Assembly: GCA_015680685.1 (NCBI GenBank) | Contig: MNCI01034296.1 | Span: forward strand, 46,928-107,886 | DNA length: 60,959 nt | Reading direction: 5' to 3' | Origin: Gnetum montanum | Lineage: Eukaryota > Streptophyta > Gnetopsida > Gnetales > Gnetaceae | In this document: piece after piece, positions 45,750-57,136 of the stretch | How positions within the stretch are numbered: position 1 is the stretch's first letter | Layout: each line of letters opens with the position of its first letter | Notes under the pieces: model-generated | The model's input: the letters and a program-made list of their open reading frames with translations, nothing else | Database searches by the model: none | What the model was told of the DNA's origin: nothing | Made by a program: the position numbers and the translations under genes

Positions 45750-48020
45750 AGAATTTCTTCTTCTTTCCATATACATGAAGATGTTAAACCACTAGTCCCA
45801 TAGGAGTGAAAAGTGATATATACTCATCCAGATGAGTTTGTACCAAACTTTACCTTCATCCTACATTAGGATGAACAACTGCGATGGCATGATATGGAGG
45901 GCAATATCATATTGCTCCTTGATTGATTTGTACTTGGGATGCTACTTCAAAATCTTAAGAAGTTTGGCATATTAGATCTTCATGAAGAATATGTTGTGGA
46001 TGGTTATGACACTCGAGACTACTATCCCACTAAAACAATATGCAAGTAAGATTGAGACCAGGAGTAGTATCTTAAGTTTACAAAGGGGAAACACTTTAGT
46101 AATCCCTTGTTCCTACAAAACCAAGATGATTATGTGGATCCTCCTCTTAAGAATTCTCAATATGAAAATTGTTCACCCTCTATTATTGATGATGAAGGTG
46201 CGACCCTAAACCTATGATCCACTATTCATAAACTAGGTTCAAGAAAGAGTGATAGTCAAGGCAAGGACTCAAGAAAACATTGTAATGGCAAGGGATTTAA
46301 GGATGGTGATCATAATGAATGAAGAAGTGGTGGCAGATACCACGGTGGTAGTGGTAGTCCACCTTCCTTCTCATCCTCTTCATCTATTTATGAACATTTC
46401 TCTTCATCTTCTAGTTTTCATAGAAGCTGCCATTGAGATAATCATGATGAAGGTAATGAACGAGACAGTAGTGATTGTGAGGGCCACCAATATTAAAGGG
46501 ATGGCCGAAACCATCATCAGCGTCATCAACACAGGGATGGTAATGAACCTTTATTGGTGACTTGAAGCATGCTCAACATTGCAGAGGTAGTTAGAATACC
46601 AAGCAAGCATATAAAAGATAATAGGATCAAGTACTTAGACATGAATAATATCCCAAGATTTGAGGGGGGATACAAATCTAATCCATAGACACATCTATAA
46701 GCTTTCCATGACACCTGTGCCTTATAGAACATAGAAAATGAGTGAAAGAAACTCAAACTCTTCCCTAGGATACTCATCAAGGAAGTTGAAAGCTGGTACC
46801 AGTCCTTGAAACTAGAATCCATTTGCCAATGGAGTACCATGTTAGAGCTATTTAATGACAAATACTAGATGTACTTTAAAGTATCTAATCTAAGAAGGCA
46901 AATCCAAGGCTGGAAACAGGGAACACATGAACCCTTGGATGCCACCATGAGTAGATACTATTCGCTCTTGCATCAATGCCCTAGCCATGGTTATTCTTAG
47001 AAGGAACAACTTCACCACATCATCGATGGGCTTAGAGTAGAAACTAGAAGAACTATTGGGTTGTATGCCTAAGGAAGATTGTTTAAACTGAGAGCTCATT
47101 AGATCCAAAGGATAATTGAGTAGGTAGCAAAAGAAGAAGGTGGCCTAAAAAAAAGGAAAAGTGTAGAAGAGTATAGTAGAGATCCTTTCATTAGAAAAAG
47201 GGAGGTTTGATTTTGTGATGAGGAGGAGTCACCACTCGATAAATTGGTGAACATGAAAATCTTGCCCATCCAAAAATTTATTTTTGATATGTTGGCAAAG
47301 GTTGATAAATTATGGAACTCTTTGGATGAAAAATTTCAAACTACTATGAAGATTGCTAAAGAATCCAAAAAGCAAAATAGTGATCATAATCGTAGAAGGT
47401 TAAAAGAAGTTGAACGTGCCTATCAAAGAGGTAAGGGCAAAGTTGCAGCCATAGAGGAAGTTATGGAAACTGACCCTGATGATGAATTGATTGTGAAATT
47501 TGTCAATATGAACATCCAAAAGGTTGTTGCCCTATGGTGTCACACTTACAAGAGTTAGGGATGTATGCTTTGAATCCTTACATAGCATGTAGGCAAGCAC
47601 CTAGATGAGTGCCTTATCCTCAAGGCAATCCAAGGTAGTTCCACCAACAACAATAAGCTTACTATCCAAGTGGAGCTCCTCCACAACATTATGAAAAATA
47701 CCAAGAATGGTACCAACCACAACTATGGGAAATGCCATCGCTAAGGCAACAATACCCTTATAGGTAGCCAGATCCATATGGGTACTATGTTTAGCAACTA
47801 GTCTCTCCAAGAAGTTCTACAAGTCATACCTCATTTTAGCATCACTATTACCCTCCAGAGTACCACCAAATACATTCATCATCTACTTGAGGGGAAAACC
47901 CATATCCATACCATCCTTCACATTTGTCTGCACATACACCTCCACCTTTAACCTAGTTACCTCCTGCTCCATCCATGCAAGGTGAGATTCCTCCATATCC
48001 ACAAAAACGAAATGCTATGA
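45750..48020 (+). pseudogene. Element H gag
   Basis: It aligns with B's gag from the TyrThrHisProAspGlu block (near 45820) through the capsid region (IPRFEGGYKSNP, then EVESWYQS) to a Pro/Gln/Tyr-rich tail. The expected start codon is altered (aat/att in place of atg). The zinc knuckle near 47495-47530 has lost its Cys residues. Stops and frameshifts are numerous. Confidence 0.8.
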
Positions 48021-48199
48021 GGGCTGTACATTCAAAATCGGCCTTCCACATGAGTAATTCAGATAATTGATCCAAAAAAAGACCCTTCTTTTGATCCAAC
48101 AGTCCTCTCCAACCCTCAAAACCTAGTAGAGTTGATCATTTTGCATCTCCAATACCCTCATCTTTTGCATCAAATACCTTTGAGTGCCCTTTAAACCAA

Positions 48200-48860
48200 A
48201 TGTCACCTTGGATTCACATTGTGATGCTAACTCATGCTATTTCATATTGGATCAAGGCTAGCAAGCTTTCCACAAAAAGATCTAACGTAGGAAGTCCAAT
48301 CATTTACTTACAGATCATTGGACATGGGCCATGTAAGGCTCTTCTTAACTCTTGTTTTGGAGTTAATCTCATCTCCCATGACATGTATAAGGCCTAGAAC
48401 CTACCACCTCTCAAGAAGAGTAACATCCATTTAGAATTAGTAGATTAGTCAATTACTATCCCTATGGGATTAGTAGATGACATTATGATCACAGTTTGTG
48501 GGTGGTCTTATCCTACTGATTTCTTGGTGATGAAGGTTGAAAATTACAAAAGTGACTTCCCCATAATTATGGAAAGAGCTTGGTAAAGTACGATTGATGC
48601 ACGTATGGGCATAAGGGATCTCTCTCTGGAAATCTCCAAAGAAAATGAATTGGGCAAGATAGAGAAGAAGCATATTTCATGCATCGTGTACAGTGATAAC
48701 AGGTGTAATTACATGAAAAATATTTGGTCCAAAAAAAGGTACATACATTAAAGCATACAATTAGTGTGCATAAGAAATGAATATTCAAAGGTGTCTATAT
48801 GCAGTAGCCACAAAACAAGAGGGTACCTAGTGGCTAATGGCTAACTTAGATAGCAACACA
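48200..48860 (+). pseudogene. Element H protease and linker
   Basis: The reading gives CKALLNSCFGVNLIS, in which the catalytic DSG has become NSC, then IIMERAW and the linker with RCNYMK (first Cys pair half lost) and a degraded second pair. It is clearly inactive. Confidence 0.8.
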
Positions 48861-48959
48861 TTATGCATGGAATCAACTAAGAGGCTAACATGTGCTTAGG
48901 TTAAAGGCATGGATAAACTTGAACAATTTCATCCCCAACTCTCTAATGAAGATGATGAT

Positions 48960-50495
48960 ACCTATTGGGGAGAGCTAGAAATCCCTAATAACTTCAAGTA
49001 GGAGCCCCTAGAGCTAAAAAAGTTACCAGTCGACATGGAATATGCATTTTAAAACAATGGTAAATCCATCATACTTAATGCCAAAGTTAGTCCTAAACAA
49101 AAAAGAGAAACTATTAAAGGTGATTAAAAAATGCCCAATAGCCTTTGCTTGGCCATATCATGAGCTAACAATAATTGATCCAAGGATATGCTAGCATCGC
49201 ATTTACACTAACCTAGCCATGAAGCCTAGAAGGGAGCTACAGAGGTGATTGAACCCAAAATTGAAGTAGATTATTAAGGAGAAAATTGAACAACTCTCAA
49301 GGTAGGGTTCATTTATCCAATTGCGGATAATGAGTGGGTTAGCCCACTCGTAATTGTGCCAAAGAAAAGTGATAAATGGCAGGCCTACATCAACTTCAGG
49401 TTGTTGAATATGGCAACATTCAGGGATCATTTTCCATTACCATTTGTCGATTAAGTGTTGGACACCATATTTGGGCATTGTTATTATAGCTTCTTAGATG
49501 GTTATAGTGGCTATAACCAAATCCAAATTGCACCAAAAGATCAAGCCAAGAAAACATTCATGAGTCATTTGGGGGACTTTTTCATCTTATAATATGCCAT
49601 TCGATCTATGCAATGCCCTTGCAACATTTCAATGCTTGGTCATTGGTATTTTCCAATAGTAGATTAGTAATGGTGTGGAAGTCTTCATGGATGACTTTTT
49701 CACCTATGGAGCTACATTTGACAAGCCTTGGAGCACCTTGAGCAAGTACTGAAGAGATTTGTTGAAATAAATCTACGACTCAACTGGCAAAAGAGCCATC
49801 TCATTATCCAAGAAGGCATTTACTAGGGCACAGAATCACTCAAGCAGGGATTGAGGTAGACCCAGAAGAGATAAGAGTTATCCAAGGAATAACATGCTAG
49901 CTAGAGATAGTTAAAGATGTTCGATCATTCCTTGGACACACTGGCTACTACTGGCGATTCATAGAAAATTTCTCTAAGATCACAAAACCATTGGTAGAGC
50001 TTACAAAGAAAGATTTACTTTTCATTTGGACCAAGGAATGTGAACATGCATTTGAATAGTTAAAGGAGAAACTCATAGAAACACCACTCCTATGAGCACC
50101 AGATTAGTCAAGACCCTTCCACATCATGACGTATGCATCTAACTACACCTTGGGAGTAGTGCTCATGTAGATGGATGATAAGAAACATCCATACTACATC
50201 CATTGTGCAAGTCTAAGCATTATGTGGGCACAATTAAATTACACCACCATAAAAAAATAACTAATGGCTATGGTGTACACTCTAGAAAAGTTCAGGCAGT
50301 ATGTGCTTGGCTACAAAGTATTTGTGCACATGAACCACAGTGCAATTTGCTTCCTCATAAACAAGCAAATGGTAAGTCCTTGTGTCATATGGTGGCTCGT
50401 GATCTTACAAGAATTTGATCTCATGATGATAGATCGAAAAGGGACCAAGAATCTGGTCGTTGACCACCTATCTCACTTAAGATGAGATAATAAAG
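48960..50495 (+). pseudogene. Element H reverse transcriptase and RNase H
   Basis: RT blocks: EWVSPLVIVPKK, SFLDGYSGYNQIQIA, active site VFMDDF (49678-49695), LNWQKSHLI, SFLGHTGYYWRF. RNase H: TYASNYTLGVVL, MAMVYTLEKFRQYVLGY, NLVVDHLSHL. Changes such as DAS to YAS and DHS to NHS hit catalytic residues. Several tag/taa codons stand at Gln positions. Confidence 0.88.
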
Positions 50496-50699
50496 AGGAG
50501 AAGAGCCCACTCTTTGATTAGTTTCTAGATGAAGTCCTCTTTATAAGAGTAATAAATGATAAAGTGCCCACAAAAACAACATGGTATAATGGCATACTGA
50601 CTTATCTTCTTATTCAAGATATGCCACAAGATCTTGACTTCTAAAATAAGTAATAATTTCTTCATCAGGCCAAATACTTCATAGAAATCAATGAACACC

Positions 50700-51931
50700 T
50701 CTATAAGGTATGTGCTGATGGCCTAATTCGTTGGTGTGTCCCTAACAAAGATTAACTACGTGTTCTCTAGGATCCTCATGAAGGACCTTGTGGAGGCCAC
50801 TATGCAAGAAGACGGATGACCATAAAAATCCTAATGGTAGGGTACTATTGCCTACAATCTTCAGGAATGCCCATCAGTTTGTCCAATCTTGTGAATGTTG
50901 TTAACGAGATGGGGGAATGACTACTTGCATGGAAGATCCTCAACAATGTATTCAACCACTGGAAGCTTTTGACATATGAGGCATTGGCTTCATGGATCCC
51001 ATCACACCAATGTCTAATGGAAAGGCATATATTATCATAGTAGTTAACTACTGCACAAAATGGGTAGAAGCGGTAGCCATTACTAATTGTACATTGTCCA
51101 CTGTAGCTAGATTTATATAACAAAATATTGTAAATAGGTTTGGAATGCCACATTCACTAATTTCTAACAATGGAACTCATTTCATAGGTGCCACTTTTAG
51201 AAAGTTAATGCAATGCTTGGGAGTTGAACATAAATTAACAACACCCAATCACCCCCCAAGCCAATGGTCAAGTAGAGGTAACCAACTAGGAGCTCACAAA
51301 AATACTAACATGGACCATTAGCAAATATAGGAAAGATTGGAGTACAAAACTTAACGATGTCCTCTAGGGTTACCATTCAACATGGAAACTTCCTATTGGC
51401 CACTGTCCCTACGAGTTGGTGTATGAAAAAATTTTAATGCTCCCAATTCAATCTAAGCTTCGTATACTCTTAACAGTCTATGATCTAGATCTTGACCTAA
51501 GTCTAGCATAGAAAGAAAGATTGAACAACCTAAATATGCTAAATGAAAATCAATTAGTTACCTTATATTTGAATGAGGTAAACAAGGAATTCAACAAGCA
51601 ATGCCATGAACTCTAAATAAGGAAAGTAAAACTTCAACCAGAAGATAAGGTTCTCTATTGGAATCCCACACATGTATCCCAGAAAGAGAAATTTCAAACA
51701 TTGTGGAAGGGACCTTATATAATTGATCAAACCTTTCCCTCTAAGGCCATGTTAATCTACAAACCTGAAAGTCCAAATAAAAAGTGGTTGGTCAACATCC
51801 AACAAGTAAAACCTTTCCTAGAGCTAAGATAGGCTAGTGCAATTATCACCTCGATGGATGGACAACCACGTTCCATTTTTCAAATCTCTTCCTTCTAACT
51901 TAGTCATGATGGATATAGCCATCTGTGCTAA
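50700..51931 (+). pseudogene. Element H integrase
   Basis: A zinc-finger remnant (HEGPCGGHYA with CECC-like) is followed by a core with GIGFMDPITP and SLISNNGTHF. Both catalytic Asp residues are replaced (Gly and Asn). The C-terminal WKGPYII module and the pol end (stop at 51929-51931) are present. The Asp to Asn change is the same as in element A. Confidence 0.85.
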
Positions 51932-53520
51932 CAATCCATATGGCTTCTTAGTTTTTCTATTTTTTGTTTTTCACATTTTTGATTTTACAAGTTATTTATT
52001 TTACAAATTTTTTATTTTTAATTCTCATATTTTTCTAATTTTACACCATTGTTAATACCTTTGAACCTCTCTTGATTATTTTACACTTTCTTATATGTTT
52101 TACTTTGTTTTTTTTTGTTCAAATGTGATATTTCCTCATTTTTTGCTAATAAAATTACTTTATGGCCACAGGACACAGTGCCGCTATTGTTGTTTACTAA
52201 TGATGGTTTGTGCTTAATGTTGTGATTGTCGATATTTGGTTTCTATTTTTGAATTATGATGTTTGATGACTATGACATGTTTTATTTTTTATGGAATAGG
52301 TAGTGAATCCATGTCATTTGCCCATCCAATAAACTCTATGATTTTCCTTGTTCTAGGAATTTGAGGTTCCTTCCATTAAAGAAACTTTTAATCAATTGGT
52401 GACCTTGGTAGTTTTGAAATTAGGAAGGATTGAAAGGTTTGTAAAGGGTGTGACTTCAAAGGGACTCAATACTCTTTGTGCTCTTCTACTTACTTGAGTG
52501 TTTTCTACAGACTGCTTATCATTCCATTTCAACCACTAATAGGAAGTCAAATAAAGCCTTTGCATGATGTGGTTCCCATCCAAAAATCCAAAAACAAATG
52601 ATGGGAATTTAAAGAACATCCCTTAGACAGAATAAACGAATAAGTCTTTGCATGGTGTGGTTTCCATTTCAAGAAAAAATGATGGGAATGCAAAGCACAT
52701 CCCTTAGACAAATAAACAGGCTACAAGTACTGGTTATGGAACTAGAAAGACATGCATCCATGCTTGAAGGTTCCCTCTAACTAAGGCCCTCTCTCACTTA
52801 TTACTTCTCTCTTTTATTCTCTTTATGGATTTTTTTTTCTTTTGTGGAAGCACTCTCATGTTTCATGGGGGTGGACCGATCTTTGAGTGACACTAGGAAG
52901 TCACTGAAAGAGGTTGGTTTTGGTCTGGACTAAGGATGGATATTCTTAAGTCATTTTAAACACAAATTCCACAAGGGACTTCTTATGACCTCAATTTGGA
53001 ATCTCATTCTACCTTCTCCATCATCCATCCATGCCACTAGAACTCACCTCACTCCTAGGTTCTATGTTATGCTCTATGTCTTGATTTGATGTGTTTGAAT
53101 TCTTAGATAGATTCTTTTTGGTTGGTCCTTAACTTTTCATGACCATTAATCAACTATGGGGCCCATGGACTCCTTAGTTGAGGTTATGCAAGGGAAACAA
53201 GGGCATGAGCCTATTATGGGGAGGACCCACTTGTATAGCTCTTGGTTTAGTTAGTTAAGTTCCTTACCTTAGACATTGCTACAATCCTATCTTTTGCATA
53301 TTCCATTGTTTATTCTACTCAGTGCTCCTTAACCTTTTATTTCATTCATCCCTTGAATCATTTTCTCTATTTTTCAAATTTATGAACTCTAACACCCTCT
53401 TTTCATATTTTCATACTATTCTTAGCCTTTTAGGCTTTCATTTGACCCCAATTTCATTCAAAAACTCCTTGTATTTTGCAAGTTTGACCAAAGTCAATGA
53501 TTGTCGATGATGATCAATAG
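51932..53520 (+). other. Element H post-pol noncoding region
   Basis: No convincing ORF. It aligns with C and B. T-rich at first, then two tandem copies of the conserved stem-loop (52558-52620 and 52646-52701). Confidence 0.7.
52558..52701 (+). ncRNA. Conserved stem-loop, tandemly duplicated in H
   Basis: Copy 1: CTTTGCA (52558-52564), TGATGTGG, TTCCCAT (52573-52579), ATGGGAA (52601-52607), TTTAAAG, ACATC (52616-52620). Copy 2: CTTTGCA (52646-52652), TGGTGTGG, then ATGGGAATGCAAAG (52682-52695) and CACATC. In copy 1 the spacer GATGT and downstream ACATC have changed together relative to GGTGTG and CACACC in B. RNA function is inferred. Confidence 0.55.
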
Positions 53521-53524
53521 CTAC

Positions 53525-53600
53525 GCCAACGAGGCCTCATCAATGCAGCCAACCATGTCAATGAGGCCTCATCATTGCAACCCAAAAATCCTATATATAC
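53525..53600 (+). promoter_or_regulatory. Internal promoter-like block upstream of H's second ORF
   Basis: CAACGAGGCCTCATCAATG and TCAATGAGGCCTCATCATTG, close copies of the H LTR U3 palindrome, are followed by TATA-like CTATATATAC at 53591-53600. Element C has the same order at 9190-9300. Confidence 0.55.
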
Positions 53601-54053
53601 CACTGCACATAGAAATTTTTGTCATTTGCCTCATAACACACAGGGAGTTTTTGCCATTTTTCAGAGCCTAAAACCTTCCAAAGCCCTTAACTTCCCAACC
53701 GTTTGTCCAAATCACTTCGTTCCTCAATCCTATAGTTATTGAAGGTAATCTCTTTATTGTAAAGGCCACAAACCTTAAGGTTTCCAATGAAATTTTTTGA
53801 AAATTTTTCTAACTCCCCCAATGGATTAATAACCTTAACAATATACAAACATCAATTTTTTCAAGAGTTAACCCTTTCAATAACCTCTGAGATGATTTAT
53901 TAACAATAACACATAAATAAAATAATGATTGGAATAATTAAATTAGCCATAATCACAACTTAGCAAAGTGTAACTATCCTAAAAAGATAAAGATATTCCA
54001 ATTGCTTCATGTTACACAACAATTGCTAAGCCATAATCTTATTGTAATTACAG
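53601..54053 (+). other. Leader with probable intron before H's second ORF
   Basis: A donor-like GAAG/GTAATC (GT at 53744-53745) and an acceptor-like TTGTAATTACAG ending at 54053 bracket 310 bases. The acceptor abuts the ATG. C shares the donor and B shares the acceptor. Confidence 0.5.
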
Positions 54054-56836
54054 ATGGCACCAAGACTGAAATGCTTGTAGAAAGGAGAACCCTCTCAACT
54101 AAGGGAGAAATAGTCCAAAGCTGGAAGGGGCCAATACGAAGAAGCCTAAAAACCACTAGAGGCAATGCATGTAATGGGACCTCTTTGTGAGGAGCCAAAA
54201 GTGGAATCTGTTTGATAGATTCCAAAAGAAGAAATGCTAATAGAGAAATCACAATGAGGGGAAGCACCAGGACTCGTGCCAAGGCTTGAAGTCACTTTGA
54301 CTCAAGCTTGCCTTGATATCATTAGGTCCCAAAAGATTCAATGCTCAGTCCTTCAGGAAATAAACTTTGGGCCATTTCTAGAGAAAGCTCTAGCAGAGGT
54401 CAAAACACAATTTCAAACCTCTCCCATGTGGCCAATCATCACATCTAGTGGAAAATGGTACATGGAAGAGATATCTTTTCTAGAATGAAGGCTACGGTCC
54501 ATAGTAAAAATCAAGGATATTCATGTGTCTTACTCAATCGAGGCTTTTGCATAAGCATTGGGGTTGCCTAATAGTAGGACATAGTTGGTTGAGCTATCAA
54601 TAAAAGATGATCCTAAGGCCAAAAATAAGTGGACTTAGCAGTGGTATAGGATCAACCATAAGGAGTATGACGCACTCACACCGGTGGAATGCATCTATCT
54701 CAAAATTGCAGCTTATCACCTCAATCCAACGGTGAGGCCTAGTAAGGTGACTACCTTTTTTGCCCAAGCTTTTGTTGCTCTAAGTGGGAGATTTCCTATA
54801 AACCTTCCACAACTGATCTATTTGGAGATCAAGAAGCATTTCAAGGAAAATGAACATGGAAGGAAAACCCTGTCCTTTCTATGCCTCATCTGAAAAATCT
54901 ATAGGAATCATCTACTACGCTAATAACATAATTAGACATGCTCCTTGGGCTTCATGATCTAAAATCATGAAAGAAAAGACACCTACTACAACTCAAGAAG
55001 AGGAGTGATTGCCACCTCCACCGTCTACTCAAGAAACAATGTTGGAGGCCCGCACAATTATTGAGTGCTTGCATAAAATCTGAGAGTAGCTCTTGTGTGA
55101 ACGAGAGCAGCTCTTGTGTGGGCAAGAGTAATGTGTAGGGATGAGTAGTGTAGATCCATCTGTGTATCAACTAGCAATGAGTCACCTTAATGAGGTGGCT
55201 TGAACAATCAGCCAGATGAAAAGGGATGGACCAATATTCTTTATTCAATGAATGCAGTTGCTCATGAGGTCTAATCCTAATGCTCGAGAGGTGGCAGTGC
55301 CATTATCACAACACCATTTATTCCTAGGAATCTCTGGGAATGCCACCTCCTTCTTAGTGCATTTGGAGAAAGATGAAGGGGCCACTATACTAGTGATGTA
55401 GCACCAAGGGCAAGAGACGCTGGCTGAAGTAGTTACTGACCATGTCATTGAAGCACTTAATGCACCCGTGGCATCTATACCAAACATATCTACACTTTGA
55501 GATGTGCAGCTGTCTATAGCCATGGTTAGTAGAAAATTGAATGTAGCCCAACATGAAGAATTGCTGGATTAATTGGTAGAAACTGTGCAACTACTTTTAG
55601 ATATCTTTTATTTTTCAAATAACATCACCACAACCCAATCGAAGTTGTTGGAAGCAAGGTGCAAATGCATCATATTAGAGGGGAAACTCAAAATGGCTCA
55701 AGTACAAAATCAACACTTGGCCATAGAGGTTGCTGAATTATATGCCCACCTTGCTGATCCTACAATCCTCAGCCCAATAATAATTAGAGATGAAGCTTTC
55801 CAATAGCTTCAAGAATGACTCAAGAAGGTTGATGAGGAAGCAGTGACAACCATCTTCAACTAGTTCATAGTAAAGGCAAAGACATATTCAATTCAAAAGG
55901 ACTTAGTTAAGATGCACCAGAATAATGAAGCATTGATCATAGAGAATCATCGCCTATGCAATGTTGATGCTCAAAAAGAAAAAATGCAAGAATTCATTCA
56001 TTGATAGTAGGAGGAGCTAGCAAGGGTGAATATGGAATTTAAGGAAATTGGCCATAAAAAATCAAAATCTATCAATGGAGGAAGTTCATGCCTTGTGCCA
56101 AAAATCTACTATTGAGATTTCCACATGGAAAAATGAAGGTTTAAAGTTTGAAAAAGTTAAAAATCACTATAGAGACCAGGTTGGCTTGTAGAAGGAAGTT
56201 AATGAGAAGCACATCTAGATGGAAAAGGTAAAAATAAATGAAGCTTTCCAACAACTTCAACAAGGAAAAGAAGTTTGACAACCCATCATTGATGGGATTG
56301 ATGCCTACAACAAAGTGGAGATCTGTTTAAAGGAGTTGCAGATAGAAGAAATGATAGAATATATGGAGTTGGCCAATCTTCGCTATGTGAACTTGGCAAT
56401 GATGAATATGAGATGATTGTGGTTAGACTAAGAAAAATAAGTGGCTAGCTCATATTTGTTATATGAGGCAAAGTTCAAATATCATAAAGACTCCAAGTAG
56501 AAGCTTGAGACTGCAAATGCCAAACTCGAAGTTCTTAAAGCATGATTCACAGATTAATGATCAACTATTGAGAACTTAGCTAAAAGCATGAATGATTACC
56601 AAGAGCTGAAGGATGCAGTCAAAGTGTTTGAAATTGAACACAAACAATTTGCTACTTGGTTTATCAATGCAAAGGAGCTCTTTCTAGCAATTCCATGTCC
56701 TTGGGATGTGCCCGTTCTAACCCACATTAGTGAAGCTATGTGGATGGTGCACCATCCTAGAAGTAAGGAGGAGAAAATGAAAGCATTGCTAGATGCTTTT
56801 TTCCTCCCATCAAAAGTTGTAGTAGTAGCAGGATAG
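54054..56836 (+). pseudogene. Element H second ORF (coiled-coil protein, unknown function)
   Basis: ATG at 54054 (MAPRLK) opens a frame that stays the same to about 54893, broken only by stops, and includes FGPFLEKALAEVKTQF, SPMWPIITSSGKWYMEE and LSGRFPINLPQLIYLEIKK. Later segments shift frame at least twice: 55573-55806 (QHLAIEVAELYAHLADP) and 56588-56836 (MNDYQELKDAVKVFE ... PWDVPVLTHISEA). The middle is Glu/Lys/Leu rich. It aligns with C throughout. Position matches the env-like ORF of Athila elements; no signal peptide or membrane segment is visible. Confidence 0.68.
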
Positions 56837-57126
56837 CCATAGTCACCTTGATAGTCGCATGTGCATGAAGCTAGTGAAGATCCCTCAGAACCTCAGGAGC
56901 CACCACCACCTAGGATTGTTTGATCTTCTCTACCAAAATTCATGCCATCAAGGACATGCTGTGTTCAATTTTGTGTCATGAATACCATTTTTTTGTAATG
57001 TTTTGATTCATACACTCAAGAGCTTTATTTTTGTCTAGTTTGTTTGTTTTATTTGTGAAAGGTCAATCAATAATCCCATACCTTTCCAATTTTGTAAAAG
57101 AACTAGAGGACAAGTTTTCATTCAAT
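56837..57126 (+). other. Element H 3' untranslated DNA
   Basis: Noncoding, aligned with C and B, including the shared CAATAATCCCATACC. Confidence 0.65.
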
Positions 57127-57136
57127 CATGGGGGTA
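57127..57136 (+). promoter_or_regulatory. Element H polypurine tract
   Basis: CATGGGGGTA directly before the 3' LTR, identical to B. Confidence 0.7.
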
